Part shown: positions 55,999 to 64,000 of the stretch, piece by piece
Layout of the letters: each line of letters starts with the position of its first letter
Position numbering within the stretch: position 1 is the first letter of the stretch
From: Sutcliffiella horikoshii
GTDB lineage: Bacteria; Bacillota; Bacilli; Bacillales; Bacillaceae_I
Direction: 5' to 3'
Assembly (NCBI RefSeq): GCF_020524325.1
Contig: NZ_JAIVKY010000002.1
Coordinates: 1-64,000, forward strand
DNA length: 64,000 nt
Notes under the pieces: model-generated
The model's input: the letters and a program-made list of their open reading frames with translations, nothing else
What the model was told of the DNA's origin: nothing
The model's database searches: none
Program-made: the position numbers and the translations under genes

Positions 55999-56472
55999 TT
56001 AAATTCTTTCTATAACAATCTGTTGAACTCCTTCTGTATTTGCCTTGCTCCCCATCTCTCCGAAGGTTTCCAAGTCTTCGTCCCATACCTTTGCAAAACG
56101 GTTTCCAGCAATCCAACCCATCGGGAAAAAAGTACGGGCATCCGGTCCATAAAAGCAACCCAGATCATAGATGGCTTTTGGATTGCCTCCCCATGCATAG
56201 GCAGGCATATAAGTATAAAGAAGTTCTCCTGGCAGTGGAAAACAAGTGATATTTTCAGGAGATACTTCATGCAAATTCGTTGAAGCAGCTCTTTCTCCTG
56301 GAAGTTGAACAGAGATCTCCTTCCCAGTGTACATAGCATGTCGGCCATTTGTTTCTATAGGCTCCTGGATAATATCCCAAAATGCCTGACATGTTTTTGG
56401 GGCTTTATCCTCCAAAAGTGTAGCTCTTATACTTACTCCATGTTCAGGAAAGGTCAATTTAATTGCTTTCAT
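55999..56472 (-). CDS. DUF3830 family protein (cyclophilin-like fold)
   Basis: A 157-residue protein resembling DUF3830, which is placed in the cyclophilin-like superfamily. It contains DLGCFYGPDARTFFPMGWIAGNRF and PLPGELLYTYMPAYAWGGNP in pieces. No catalytic residues can be named. It is the last gene of the peptide-uptake operon, right after the FAD oxidoreductase, so it probably helps use the same compound. The assignment is from memory of the family pattern. Confidence 0.75.
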   Translation of the reverse strand: MKAIKLTFPEHGVSIRATLLEDKAPKTCQAFWDIIQEPIETNGRHAMYTGKEISVQLPGERAASTNLHEVSPENITCFPLPGELLYTYMPAYAWGGNPKAIYDLGCFYGPDARTFFPMGWIAGNRFAKVWDEDLETFGEMGSKANTEGVQQIVIERI

Positions 56473-56504
56473 CTGATTTTCTCCTTTCTTTGATTAGCTT
56501 GTAT

Positions 56505-57653
56505 TTAGACGACACTTGGTTCATAGACTAGCTGATTAGCGGCAAATCTCCGGTAATGCAAACTGGAAATATCAATGAATGGCGATTCCCTCAAAATGGT
56601 CTGTGCCAATGTTCTTCCGATAGCCGGTGCCATCATGAAGCCGTGTCCACTCATTCCGATAGCTTGATAATAACCCTCTATCCCATCTATATCACCAAGA
56701 ATAGCCTGATGGTCTGGAGTACTATCATATCTTCCATCTATATGGGTGCGGAATTCCACCTTTTCAAGAGGCGGGAAGAGTTCCATACCTACTTCCGCTG
56801 CCCGCAATTGGAAATCGAACTTGTTATAAGGCGGCTGCAAATCTTTGCCAAGATAACTGCAATAGATGGTACCGTCTGTGAGTTGTTTGGCTGCAAATCC
56901 CTTTTCAAATGAAACGAGGAGCGGTTCAAGGACTCGCTCCTCTAGGCGGTTTGTATAGAGGATTCTTCTAACCTCTTCTTTTATTGGGATTTCAATGCCT
57001 GCCGTCTCCGCTAATTTTACAGAGCCAAGACCCGCGGCGTTGACCACATTTCCAGACTGGATCATGCCTTTTGTTTTACATTCCACACCTATGACCCGGT
57101 CTCCTTCTCTAACCAGCCTTTGAACTTTATCCGAGATAAATTGAACGCCTTTTTGCTTCGCTGCGATAGCCAGGCTATTTGTAACATGGTAGGCATCATC
57201 AGCAAATCCATCTGTATCACAGAAGGAGGCTGCCAAGAAACTGTTGCTGTTCAGTCCTGGTACGATTTCCATTGCATCCGTTGGTGTAATCATTTTCGTT
57301 GGAATACCTAATGAGTTTTGAAGCGCCATGTTCCTCCTATAGCCGGCAACCGCCTCCTCGGAATGAAATGTATAAAGATATCCTACTTTACGAAACGTTA
57401 TTTCGTACTCAGGGTTTAATCTTTCATTAATAGAATAGTAGAATTCCGCAGAAGCTTTCGCCATCATGCAGTTGATTTCAGTCCCCCATTGCTGGCGAAT
57501 GCCTCCAGGGCAGATTCCTGTGACACCAGAAGAGATTCCCCCTTCATCGATGACGAGAACATTTGTACAGCCTTGTTCTGCTAAAAAGTACGCTATGCTA
57601 CATCCGATAATGCCAGCTCCCACAATAACGACTTCTGGGTACTGCTGTGTCAT
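56505..57653 (-). CDS. FAD-dependent amino acid oxidoreductase (DAO family)
   Basis: A 382-residue enzyme of the glycine/D-amino acid oxidase family. The dinucleotide motif VGAGIIGCSIAYFLAEQG is at 11-28, IDEGGISSGVTGICPGGIRQ follows, and the C-terminal FAD loop is IGMSGHGFMMAPAIG. It resembles sarcosine oxidase, HcnC or hydroxyproline/proline dehydrogenase-like proteins; the substrate is not clear. GGGGGAAACACAC precedes the ATG at 57653, and the long open frame upstream overlaps oppF. Its place behind a peptide transporter suggests it oxidises an imported or released amine. Confidence 0.85.
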   Translation of the reverse strand: MTQQYPEVVIVGAGIIGCSIAYFLAEQGCTNVLVIDEGGISSGVTGICPGGIRQQWGTEINCMMAKASAEFYYSINERLNPEYEITFRKVGYLYTFHSEEAVAGYRRNMALQNSLGIPTKMITPTDAMEIVPGLNSNSFLAASFCDTDGFADDAYHVTNSLAIAAKQKGVQFISDKVQRLVREGDRVIGVECKTKGMIQSGNVVNAAGLGSVKLAETAGIEIPIKEEVRRILYTNRLEERVLEPLLVSFEKGFAAKQLTDGTIYCSYLGKDLQPPYNKFDFQLRAAEVGMELFPPLEKVEFRTHIDGRYDSTPDHQAILGDIDGIEGYYQAIGMSGHGFMMAPAIGRTLAQTILRESPFIDISSLHYRRFAANQLVYEPSVV

Positions 57654-57682
57654 GTGTGTTTCCCCCTTCTTCTTATAATTGT

Positions 57683-58666
57683 TCATTTTAAATGGCAGGC
57701 AACGAAGTGTTGTTGGCCCTCCTTGGAAACAAGCTGTGGCTCCGACTCCCGGCAAATAGCTTCTGCGAGCGGGCACCTTGTATGAAATCGGCATCCTTTT
57801 GGTGGATTGACGGGACTTGGCACATCCCCTTGAAGAATGATCCTCTCTCGCTTACGTCTTGGATTGGGATGCGGGATGGCTGACAGTAATGCTTGGGAAT
57901 AAGGGTGAATCGGGTTTGAAAAAAAATCCTCTTTTGTTGCCACTTCTACTATTTTCCCAAGGTACATCACGGCAATTCTGTCTGAAATATGTTTTACAAC
58001 ACTTAAATTATGCGTAATAAACAAATAGGTAAGGTCATACTTCCTTTGAAGATCCTGTATCAAATTCAATACTTGAGCCTGAACGGAAACATCCAGGGCA
58101 GACACTGGTTCATCCATAATGATGAGCTTGGGATTGACAGCCAATGCCCTGGCAAGCCCAACACGTTGTCTTTGCCCACCCGAAAACTCGTGCGGATACC
58201 TATTCATATATGAAGTGTTCAATCCAACATCCTCCAAGAGTTTTGCAATATAATCGTCCTTCTCTTTACTGGATAGCTTTGTATGAATGGTTAACGCCTC
58301 TCCGATGATATTTCTGACGGTTAGCCTCGGATTTAGAGAGGCATACGGATCTTGAAATACTATTTGCATGTCTTTTCGTATTCTTTTCAGTTGAGAGGAG
58401 TTGAGTTTATATATATCCTTTCCTTCAAGCAGAACTTCTCCTTTTGTTGCTTGGATTAACCTTAGGATAGTTCTTCCGGTTGTGGATTTTCCACAACCAG
58501 ATTCCCCTACAAGGCCAAGAGTTTCGCCTTTTTCAATATAAAAGCTTACCCCGTCCACAGCCTTTACAAAGGAGTTTCCACCGGAGAATAAGCTCTTTTT
58601 ATCTTTTGTAGGAAACCATGTCGAAAGATTCTGCACTTCTAATAGCTTTTCTTTTGTATCGTTCAA
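57683..58666 (-). CDS. oppF: Oligopeptide/dipeptide ABC transporter ATPase OppF
   Basis: A 327-residue ATPase with Walker [16 protein letters not shown], the signature [15 protein letters not shown] and Walker [13 protein letters not shown]. The C-terminal extension [16 protein letters not shown] marks the Opp/Dpp-type. The start is a TTG at 58666 behind GGGAGG eight bases away, overlapping the oppD stop (TTGA). The longer frame would run into oppD. It powers uptake together with OppD. Confidence 0.93.
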   Translation of the reverse strand: MNDTKEKLLEVQNLSTWFPTKDKKSLFSGGNSFVKAVDGVSFYIEKGETLGLVGESGCGKSTTGRTILRLIQATKGEVLLEGKDIYKLNSSQLKRIRKDMQIVFQDPYASLNPRLTVRNIIGEALTIHTKLSSKEKDDYIAKLLEDVGLNTSYMNRYPHEFSGGQRQRVGLARALAVNPKLIIMDEPVSALDVSVQAQVLNLIQDLQRKYDLTYLFITHNLSVVKHISDRIAVMYLGKIVEVATKEDFFSNPIHPYSQALLSAIPHPNPRRKRERIILQGDVPSPVNPPKGCRFHTRCPLAEAICRESEPQLVSKEGQQHFVACHLK

Positions 58667-59673
58667 CTGATTGACCTCCCATCCACTTCCTTTGCCTTTT
58701 CCCATCGCTCTGTGTACTTCCAACATCGCACTTTCTGGTCTTCGAGATGCAGTAGTGGTGGCTCTTCTATATAGCAGAGATCCCTGACCTCATTGCATCT
58801 TGTACAAAAGCGGCAGCCTTTCAAGTCATCCAATGCATTTGGTACATATCCTCGTATAGGCTCTAGCCTTAATCGGTTGTCCTCTATCATCGGAATGGAG
58901 TTTAAAAGACCAATTGTGTAAGGGTGCTTGGGTTTTTCGAATAAAGAATAAACATCCGAATATTCGACAATTCTCCCCATATACATGACCGCTACTTGGT
59001 CACAAGCCTCCGCAACTACCCCGAGATCATGAGTGATAAGTAGTATGGACGTGTTCAATCGTTCTTTTAGGTTCTTCATTAACTCTAAGATTTGGGCTTG
59101 TGTAGTCACATCTAACGCAGTAGTCGGTTCATCGGCTATTAGGAGATGCGGATTACAAGCAAGCGCCATGGCAATCATCACACGTTGTCTCATCCCCCCC
59201 GACAGCTGATGGGGGTAGTTATGGACACGTTGATCTGGGAGAGAGATACCTACAAGCTTGAGCATTTCAATTGAAGCTTTCAACGCCTCCTTTTTGGAAA
59301 GCCCTTGATGGAGACGAAGCACCTCCATAATTTGGTCTCCAACGGTGTAAACAGGGTTAAGAGAAGTCATCGGCTCCTGAAAAATCATAGAAATGTCGTT
59401 TCCACGAATTTTTCGAATTTCTTTATCTGCAAGTTCCAATAGATCCTGACCTCTGAAGCGGATCTCGCCGCCCTCAATTTTTCCATGCGGTTTTGGAATC
59501 AATTGGAGGATGGAGAGCGACATGATACTTTTTCCGCTCCCTGATTCCCCCACTATCCCAAGTGTCTCCCCCTTTTTAAGTTGAAAAGATACCCCATCAA
59601 CAGCTGGAACAATCCCATCTTCTGTATGAAAATAAGTTTTTAAGTTTTTGACTTCCAGTAATGTTTCCGTCAA
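58663..59673 (-). CDS. oppD: Oligopeptide/dipeptide ABC transporter ATPase OppD
   Basis: A 336-residue ATPase: Walker [18 protein letters not shown], signature [15 protein letters not shown], Walker [13 protein letters not shown], and the C-terminal Cys cluster [16 protein letters not shown]. The start TTG at 59673 is seven bases past GGAGGTG; the ORF begins five codons earlier inside that site. Paired with OppF in one operon. Confidence 0.93.
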   Translation of the reverse strand: MTETLLEVKNLKTYFHTEDGIVPAVDGVSFQLKKGETLGIVGESGSGKSIMSLSILQLIPKPHGKIEGGEIRFRGQDLLELADKEIRKIRGNDISMIFQEPMTSLNPVYTVGDQIMEVLRLHQGLSKKEALKASIEMLKLVGISLPDQRVHNYPHQLSGGMRQRVMIAMALACNPHLLIADEPTTALDVTTQAQILELMKNLKERLNTSILLITHDLGVVAEACDQVAVMYMGRIVEYSDVYSLFEKPKHPYTIGLLNSIPMIEDNRLRLEPIRGYVPNALDDLKGCRFCTRCNEVRDLCYIEEPPLLHLEDQKVRCWKYTERWEKAKEVDGRSIS

Positions 59674-59700
59674 CTTGCTCACCTCCAATACTTGTAGTCG

Positions 59701-60768
59701 TTAAGTTAATCTGATTGTTCGAGGTGTACCGGTCAGCAGCTTACACCCGCTTTTTGTTACTGAAACTAACTCTTCAATACGTACGCCGCCTAACTCCGGT
59801 ATGTACAACCCTGGCTCGATCGTAAAAATATGACCTTTTTGAATCGGTGTATCCTGTTGCATGACCACCCGAGGCCATTCATGTATCTCCAACCCGACAC
59901 CATGCCCCAATCCACGAAGACTGTATTCCTCTAAATTGGCTTCGATAAAGACTTTTCTGGCTACATTATCCAACTCGTGACACGTCACACCTGGTGATAC
60001 TGCAACGATGGCTTTTTCCAATGCTTCTAAAACGACCATGTAAATTTCCTGCATTCTCACATTGGGCTCCCCAATCCACAAGGTACGCGTCATATCTGAC
60101 ATATAGCCTTCAAAACGAGCTCCAAAATCAATTAAAAGCATATCATTTTCCTTCACCACCCGAGAAGTTGGGGTCGCATGTGGCAATGCGCTTCTATCTC
60201 CTGCTGCAACAATCGTTCCAAATGTCGGTCCTTCACTGCCGTGCTTGGCGAGAAGGTATTCAAGCTCCACTGCAATTTGCTTTTCCGTCATGCCTGGTTT
60301 TATTTTTTGGCACAAATCTTTAAATGCAAGATCTCCAATTTCAGCAGCCCGTTGAATGGCAGCTTCTTCAGAAGGCTCTTTGTATTGACGAATGCCCAGG
60401 CTTACATCTTCTGTATACACCCAATCCACTTTGTCATTTAAATTCCTTAATGTTTTTAATAGAGATACTGAAGTCTTTTTCCCGTCATAGGCAATGGAGC
60501 TTACCTCCAAAAACTTCATTACTTTTTCTAAAGTTGTAAACGGATTAATTTCATGGATATAAATTTTATATCCTTCCGTCTCCTCTTGTATCTGTTGCGA
60601 ATATCGTTGGTCCGTAACAAGAATTGCGTCTTTTTTGGAGACAAACAAATAACAGTTGCTTCCCGTGAAACCCGAGAAATACCGGTAATCTTCCACCGTG
60701 TTTAAGAAAAAAGCATCACAGTGATTTTCATTAAGCCATTTTCTCAGCTTCTCGATACGTCGTAACAT
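59701..60768 (-). CDS. M24 family Xaa-Pro aminopeptidase
   Basis: A 355-residue metallopeptidase with the creatinase N-terminal domain and pita-bread catalytic domain. Metal ligands are Asp in LLIDFGARFEGY and SDMTRT, His in LGHGVGLEIHEWP, and Glu in IEPGLYIPELG and RIEELVSVT. It releases N-terminal residues ahead of proline. It lies between oppA and oppD, so it probably processes the imported peptides inside the cell. Either the ATG at 60774 or, with better spacing to AAAGGA, that at 60768 starts it. Confidence 0.9.
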   Translation of the reverse strand: MLRRIEKLRKWLNENHCDAFFLNTVEDYRYFSGFTGSNCYLFVSKKDAILVTDQRYSQQIQEETEGYKIYIHEINPFTTLEKVMKFLEVSSIAYDGKKTSVSLLKTLRNLNDKVDWVYTEDVSLGIRQYKEPSEEAAIQRAAEIGDLAFKDLCQKIKPGMTEKQIAVELEYLLAKHGSEGPTFGTIVAAGDRSALPHATPTSRVVKENDMLLIDFGARFEGYMSDMTRTLWIGEPNVRMQEIYMVVLEALEKAIVAVSPGVTCHELDNVARKVFIEANLEEYSLRGLGHGVGLEIHEWPRVVMQQDTPIQKGHIFTIEPGLYIPELGGVRIEELVSVTKSGCKLLTGTPRTIRLT

Positions 60769-60861
60769 AGGCATCTTTCCTTTTAATAATTTGGAATTGT
60801 ATTCTTTAAAAGGGACAAAGAAATCGAACGAATCCGATCTCTTTGTCTGTTAGGAAAATTA

Positions 60862-62556
60862 TTATTTAACACTCCACTCGCGAGCGTTAAAAGTGACACC
60901 CCTGAAATCCGGAGTAAATCCTGCCACTTTCGTATTGGCAACGTATGTGGCGCTTTGCTCATAGATCGGGATCCAGATTTCATCTTCCGCAAGTTTCTTA
61001 CTGACCTCCCAAATATACTGCTGACGCTGTTCAAAATTCACTTCCTTAGATTGTTTGTCAAGGAGTTCATCGACGAGTGGATCAGAATAACCGACAAAAT
61101 TATATCCATTTGGCGGCATGTACGCCGAACCGAAGTAACTACGATATTCATCCGGATCCGCTTCTATTCCAAATCCAAGGATATAAGCATCATAGTCATC
61201 CTTTGTCACTTCTCGCTGTTTCCCATCTGCCGTTTGTGGAAGCAACTTTGTGACAAGCGTTGGGAAATCCAAGGATAGCAGTTCCATTTTCACGCCAATT
61301 GCTTCATATTGCTGTTTGAGAAGTGCAGCCGTTTTTTCTCTTTCTTTAGTCCCTGTTGGTACTTGCAGGGTAAAGCTAAGCTCCTTGCCGTTCTTCTCGA
61401 AGAAGCCTTTGCTGTTCTTTTTATAACCAGCTTCCTCTAAAAGTGACTCGGCTTTATCTTTGTCAAAGTCATAGATTGGAAGGTCCGGACTATGCGACCA
61501 GTGCTTCGAAGGGAAAATGTCATCGGCTACCTCTCCGTATTCTCCCAGAATGGAAGCAACGATCACACGCTTATCTGTCGCATGAGCCAACGCTTGACGA
61601 ACTTTCACATCTGCGAAATGGTCGTTTTTAGCATTAAATCCTACATAATACACGCTTAGTTGATCTGACAGTACGACATCAGCATAATCAAGTGACTTAA
61701 TCGATTCAATCTCGGCAATCGGTACAGACGTAATGTCAATTTCCTTGTTCATGAATGCCGCCAACATAGTATTGGCATCTCCAAAGCGCACTACTAAACT
61801 ATCAAGATGTGGTGCCCCTTTAAAATAGTCTTTGTTTGCACTTAGTTGAATGAATTGCCCTGTTTCCCAAGAGTCAAATTTGAATGGTCCGGTTCCTACA
61901 GGAGCACGGTTGGAATCATGCTTTGCCCATTCTGCCGGGGAAACCCCTGACAGGATATGCTCTGGCAGAACTCCGATGAATAGCCCGGAAATGAACGGAG
62001 CAAACTGCTCTTTTGTCGTAAACGAAATAGTATAATCATCGATGACTTTGATTCCTTCTACAGATTCCGCTTCACCTGCTTTGTATTCTGCCGCACCCAC
62101 TACTGGATCTACTCTCCAGTAGGCGCCTGCGTCATAGTCAGGATGAGCAAGAGAAGTATAGGTGAATTCTACATCCTTGGCAGTAAATGGTTTGCCGTCA
62201 TGCCATGTAACACCCTCTTTTAAATAGAAGGTATATGTTTTCCCGTCCTCTGAAACATCCCATTTTTCAGCCAAGCTTCCTATCATTTTTAATTCTTCAT
62301 CCGGAATCACCAGAGAATCGAAGACCATGTGTGTGACAAGTGTATCAGAAGAAGTAGCCCAGATCAGCGGATTCAAGTTACCCGGTTCGCTTGCTGAGGC
62401 AATCGTAATGGATCCTCCCTGCTTCGGCTCTTCTGTATCTGCATTGTCGTTTTGTTTGTTAGTTGTATTATTGTCCGTACTACTTTCGGAAGTACAACCT
62501 ATCAGTAGAATCAATACAAGCGCAAATATTGACAAAATATTCAATCTTCTTTTCAT
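60862..62556 (-). CDS. oppA: Peptide-binding lipoprotein OppA
   Basis: A 564-residue solute-binding lipoprotein. The signal peptide ends in LILLIGC with lipidated Cys21, then an Asn/Thr/Asp-rich linker and the SBP family 5 domain with ITIASASEPGNLNPLIW and YTFYLKEGVTWHDGKPFTAKD in two parts. It captures the substrate outside the membrane. Gene order oppB-oppC-oppA-peptidase-oppD-oppF differs from the classic opp order. Confidence 0.93.
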   Translation of the reverse strand: MKRRLNILSIFALVLILLIGCTSESSTDNNTTNKQNDNADTEEPKQGGSITIASASEPGNLNPLIWATSSDTLVTHMVFDSLVIPDEELKMIGSLAEKWDVSEDGKTYTFYLKEGVTWHDGKPFTAKDVEFTYTSLAHPDYDAGAYWRVDPVVGAAEYKAGEAESVEGIKVIDDYTISFTTKEQFAPFISGLFIGVLPEHILSGVSPAEWAKHDSNRAPVGTGPFKFDSWETGQFIQLSANKDYFKGAPHLDSLVVRFGDANTMLAAFMNKEIDITSVPIAEIESIKSLDYADVVLSDQLSVYYVGFNAKNDHFADVKVRQALAHATDKRVIVASILGEYGEVADDIFPSKHWSHSPDLPIYDFDKDKAESLLEEAGYKKNSKGFFEKNGKELSFTLQVPTGTKEREKTAALLKQQYEAIGVKMELLSLDFPTLVTKLLPQTADGKQREVTKDDYDAYILGFGIEADPDEYRSYFGSAYMPPNGYNFVGYSDPLVDELLDKQSKEVNFEQRQQYIWEVSKKLAEDEIWIPIYEQSATYVANTKVAGFTPDFRGVTFNAREWSVK

Positions 62557-62712
62557 ATAAATCCCCCTTAATCATTGATTGAATAGGTTCTTTTCGTAGA
62601 ATGACATTGTAATAATAGAAGCAACACAGGAAGCGAAAACAGCCAATGGATACATGACATGAAAATGGCAGCCTGCGACATTCACCCCTCCTTTCAATGG
62701 TATGTATGGTGC

Positions 62713-63639
62713 CTATGTTTTCATCTTTGGATCGAGTGCATCACGCAAGCCGTCACCTAAAAAATTTATGCATAGGATTGTTAATAGAATGGCAAATCCT
62801 GGTGGAGCCCATACCCACGGCTTAAACTGCAAGATTGTGATAGAGGTAGCCTCGTTCAACATGTTCCCCCAGCTTGGGATGGGCTGCTGTACCCCGACAC
62901 CAAGAAAGCTTAGAGCAGACTCTGTTAAAATCGCTTCTGCGGTCTGGAGTGTCGCCTGAACAGTAATAGGCGCCATGATGTTTGGCAAGATATGTTTTCC
63001 GATAATAACTAAGTTATTCTGACCAAGCGCCTTGGAGGCTTCGATATACTCCATTTCTCGGAGTCGAAGGACTTCCCCACGAACCAATCTTGTCATTGTT
63101 GTCCAGCTCACAAGTCCAATTACAATCATGACATTATAGAGATTAGGTTTAAGTAGAGTGGCAACGGAGATGACCAGGAATAATACCGGAAAACAGATGA
63201 CGACATCCGTGATCCTCATGACGACTACATCAACCCACCTCCCGTAATAACCGGCAAGTAATCCCATCACAATTCCAATAAAAGATGAAATACATACTGC
63301 TACCAAGGCCACACTCAAGGAAACTCTTCCTCCGTAGATGATACGACTGAGCAAATCCCTGCCGAGGCTATCGGTACCTAGCATATGCTCTGAATTAGGA
63401 GCCTGCAGTACATTAATTAACCCGAGATCGTTTTCCTGGGAAGTATAAGGATTATATGGAGCGATAAGTGGGGCCATTAGAGCAGACAGTATCAATAACG
63501 CTAATACGATGGCACCAAATAACGCTAATTTGTTTTTCTTAAAACGGTTCCAAGCTGCTTGCCGAAATGTTTTTCTTTTCCATTCAGGCTTGCTGGGGAG
63601 CAAAGGTGGTTCATTTTGTATTTCCACACTTCCATTCAT
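62713..63639 (-). CDS. oppC: Peptide ABC transporter permease OppC
   Basis: A 308-residue permease with about six spans. The N-terminal FRQAAWNRFKKNKLALFGAI and the EAA loop EYIEASKALGQNNLVIIGKH are typical of OppC/DppC, with PIPSWGNMLNEA near the end. GAAAGGAGGG precedes the ATG at 63639. It is 73 bp upstream of the oppA start on the coding strand, with no terminator in between. Confidence 0.93.
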   Translation of the reverse strand: MNGSVEIQNEPPLLPSKPEWKRKTFRQAAWNRFKKNKLALFGAIVLALLILSALMAPLIAPYNPYTSQENDLGLINVLQAPNSEHMLGTDSLGRDLLSRIIYGGRVSLSVALVAVCISSFIGIVMGLLAGYYGRWVDVVVMRITDVVICFPVLFLVISVATLLKPNLYNVMIVIGLVSWTTMTRLVRGEVLRLREMEYIEASKALGQNNLVIIGKHILPNIMAPITVQATLQTAEAILTESALSFLGVGVQQPIPSWGNMLNEATSITILQFKPWVWAPPGFAILLTILCINFLGDGLRDALDPKMKT

Positions 63640-63657
63640 TCGGCTTCCCTCCTTTCA

Positions 63658-64000
63658 TTAGTTGTATCTAATTCTTGGATCAGCCCAAGCATAGAGAACA
63701 TCGGCGAGCAGATTTCCCATAAGAACTAGAATAGATGTAAACAGATTCAATGCCATAATAACGGGGTACTCTCTTCCTACAATTGCCTGGATACCCATGC
63801 TTCCCATTCCCGGCCAATTAAAGATATGCTCTGTAATATACGCACCACCAAATAAGAAAGGTATGGAAAGGCCAAATATAGTAATTACCGGAATTAGTGC
63901 ATTCCTTAACGCATGCTTTACAATGACCACTTTCCGGCTTAACCCTTTTGAATCTGCTGTACGAACAAAATCTTGATGCAGCACCTCTAAAAGACTTGAC
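63658..64000 (-). CDS. oppB: Peptide ABC transporter permease OppB, C-terminal part
   Basis: A partial gene cut by the right edge of the window. The frame reads SSLLEVLHQDFVRTADSKGL, the EAA-loop context of OppB, and ends with AYITEHIFNWPGMGSMG and WADPRIRYN. Only the last 114 residues are visible. It opens the operon on the coding strand, with oppC 18 bp downstream. Confidence 0.9.
   Translation of the reverse strand, partial: SSLLEVLHQDFVRTADSKGLSRKVVIVKHALRNALIPVITIFGLSIPFLFGGAYITEHIFNWPGMGSMGIQAIVGREYPVIMALNLFTSILVLMGNLLADVLYAWADPRIRYN

Noticed and set aside
55958-56348. Minus-strand frames of 66 and 112 codons around 56 kb
   Set aside because: They overlap the DUF3830 gene in other frames and the bidirectional terminator; no ribosome binding sites.
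42100-64000. Genomic island with integrase or attachment sites
   Set aside because: No integrase, transposase, tRNA gene or direct repeats at the edges were seen; only the breakdown of gene order is supported.

Overview
The window is a chromosomal segment of a low-GC, endospore-forming Bacillaceae (Bacillus sensu lato). The evidence is the conserved gene order around bkd, spo0A, spoIVB, recN, ahrC, dxs, xseAB, folD, nusB, accBC and spoIIIA, the sporulation genes themselves, and strong AGGAGG-type ribosome binding sites with many TTG and GTG starts. An OLE RNA with its partner gene oapA points to the alkaliphilic or otherwise extremotolerant Bacillaceae, because OLE is mostly known from extremophilic and anaerobic Firmicutes. 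The species cannot be named from this sequence.

Layout. 0-6 kb: a 52-bp tandem repeat array, the bacilliredoxin gene brxB, then mutA-mutB-meaB (methylmalonyl-CoA mutase and its GTPase chaperone). 6-8 kb: a degenerate ImmA/IrrE-like gene, an MDR oxidoreductase and a helically phased CGGGCGAT repeat array. 8-18.5 kb: the bkdR-ptb-bcd-buk-lpdV-bkdAA-bkdAB-bkdB branched-chain keto acid operon, with a sigma-54 type promoter, a cre-like box and a palindromic element lodged between bkdAB and bkdB. 18.6-22.4 kb: yqzF-like, yqiK-like and yycC-like genes, spo0A with 0A boxes, and spoIVB. 22.6-33.1 kb: a second 52-bp array, then a long minus-strand operon nusB-folD-xseA-xseB-ispA-OLE RNA-oapA-dxs-yqxC-ahrC-recN. 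33.5-42.1 kb: yqhY, accBC, the eight-gene spoIIIA operon and yqhV; spoIIIA carries another palindromic element and an apparently non-canonical start for spoIIIAD.

At about 42.1 kb the conserved order stops (efp is expected after yqhV in the B. subtilis order) and an accessory region begins. It holds a BCCT osmolyte transporter, an Rrf2-regulated nitroreductase, several orphan small membrane or secreted proteins, a T-box controlled archaeal-type second methionyl-tRNA synthetase, a phased ATCCAT repeat array, a methyltransferase, a GNAT protein, a secreted GlpQ, a decayed lysyl-tRNA synthetase fragment, a Crp/Fnr regulator divergent from a class V aminotransferase, and a peptide uptake/catabolism operon (oppB-oppC-oppA-M24 peptidase-oppD-oppF-FAD oxidoreductase-DUF3830) that runs off the right edge.

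How the genes work together. The bkd enzymes turn valine, isoleucine and leucine into branched acyl-CoAs and the matching acids. Valine and isoleucine carbon can also end as propionyl-CoA, which the nearby mutase would send to succinyl-CoA after carboxylation. cre-like boxes at ptb and mutA suggest both are repressed by good carbon sources. Spo0A, SpoIVB and SpoIIIA are the sporulation switch, the sigma-K checkpoint protease and the mother-cell channel. The most biologically open locus is the OLE RNA/OapA pair, a large structured RNA and membrane protein complex whose molecular activity is still unresolved.
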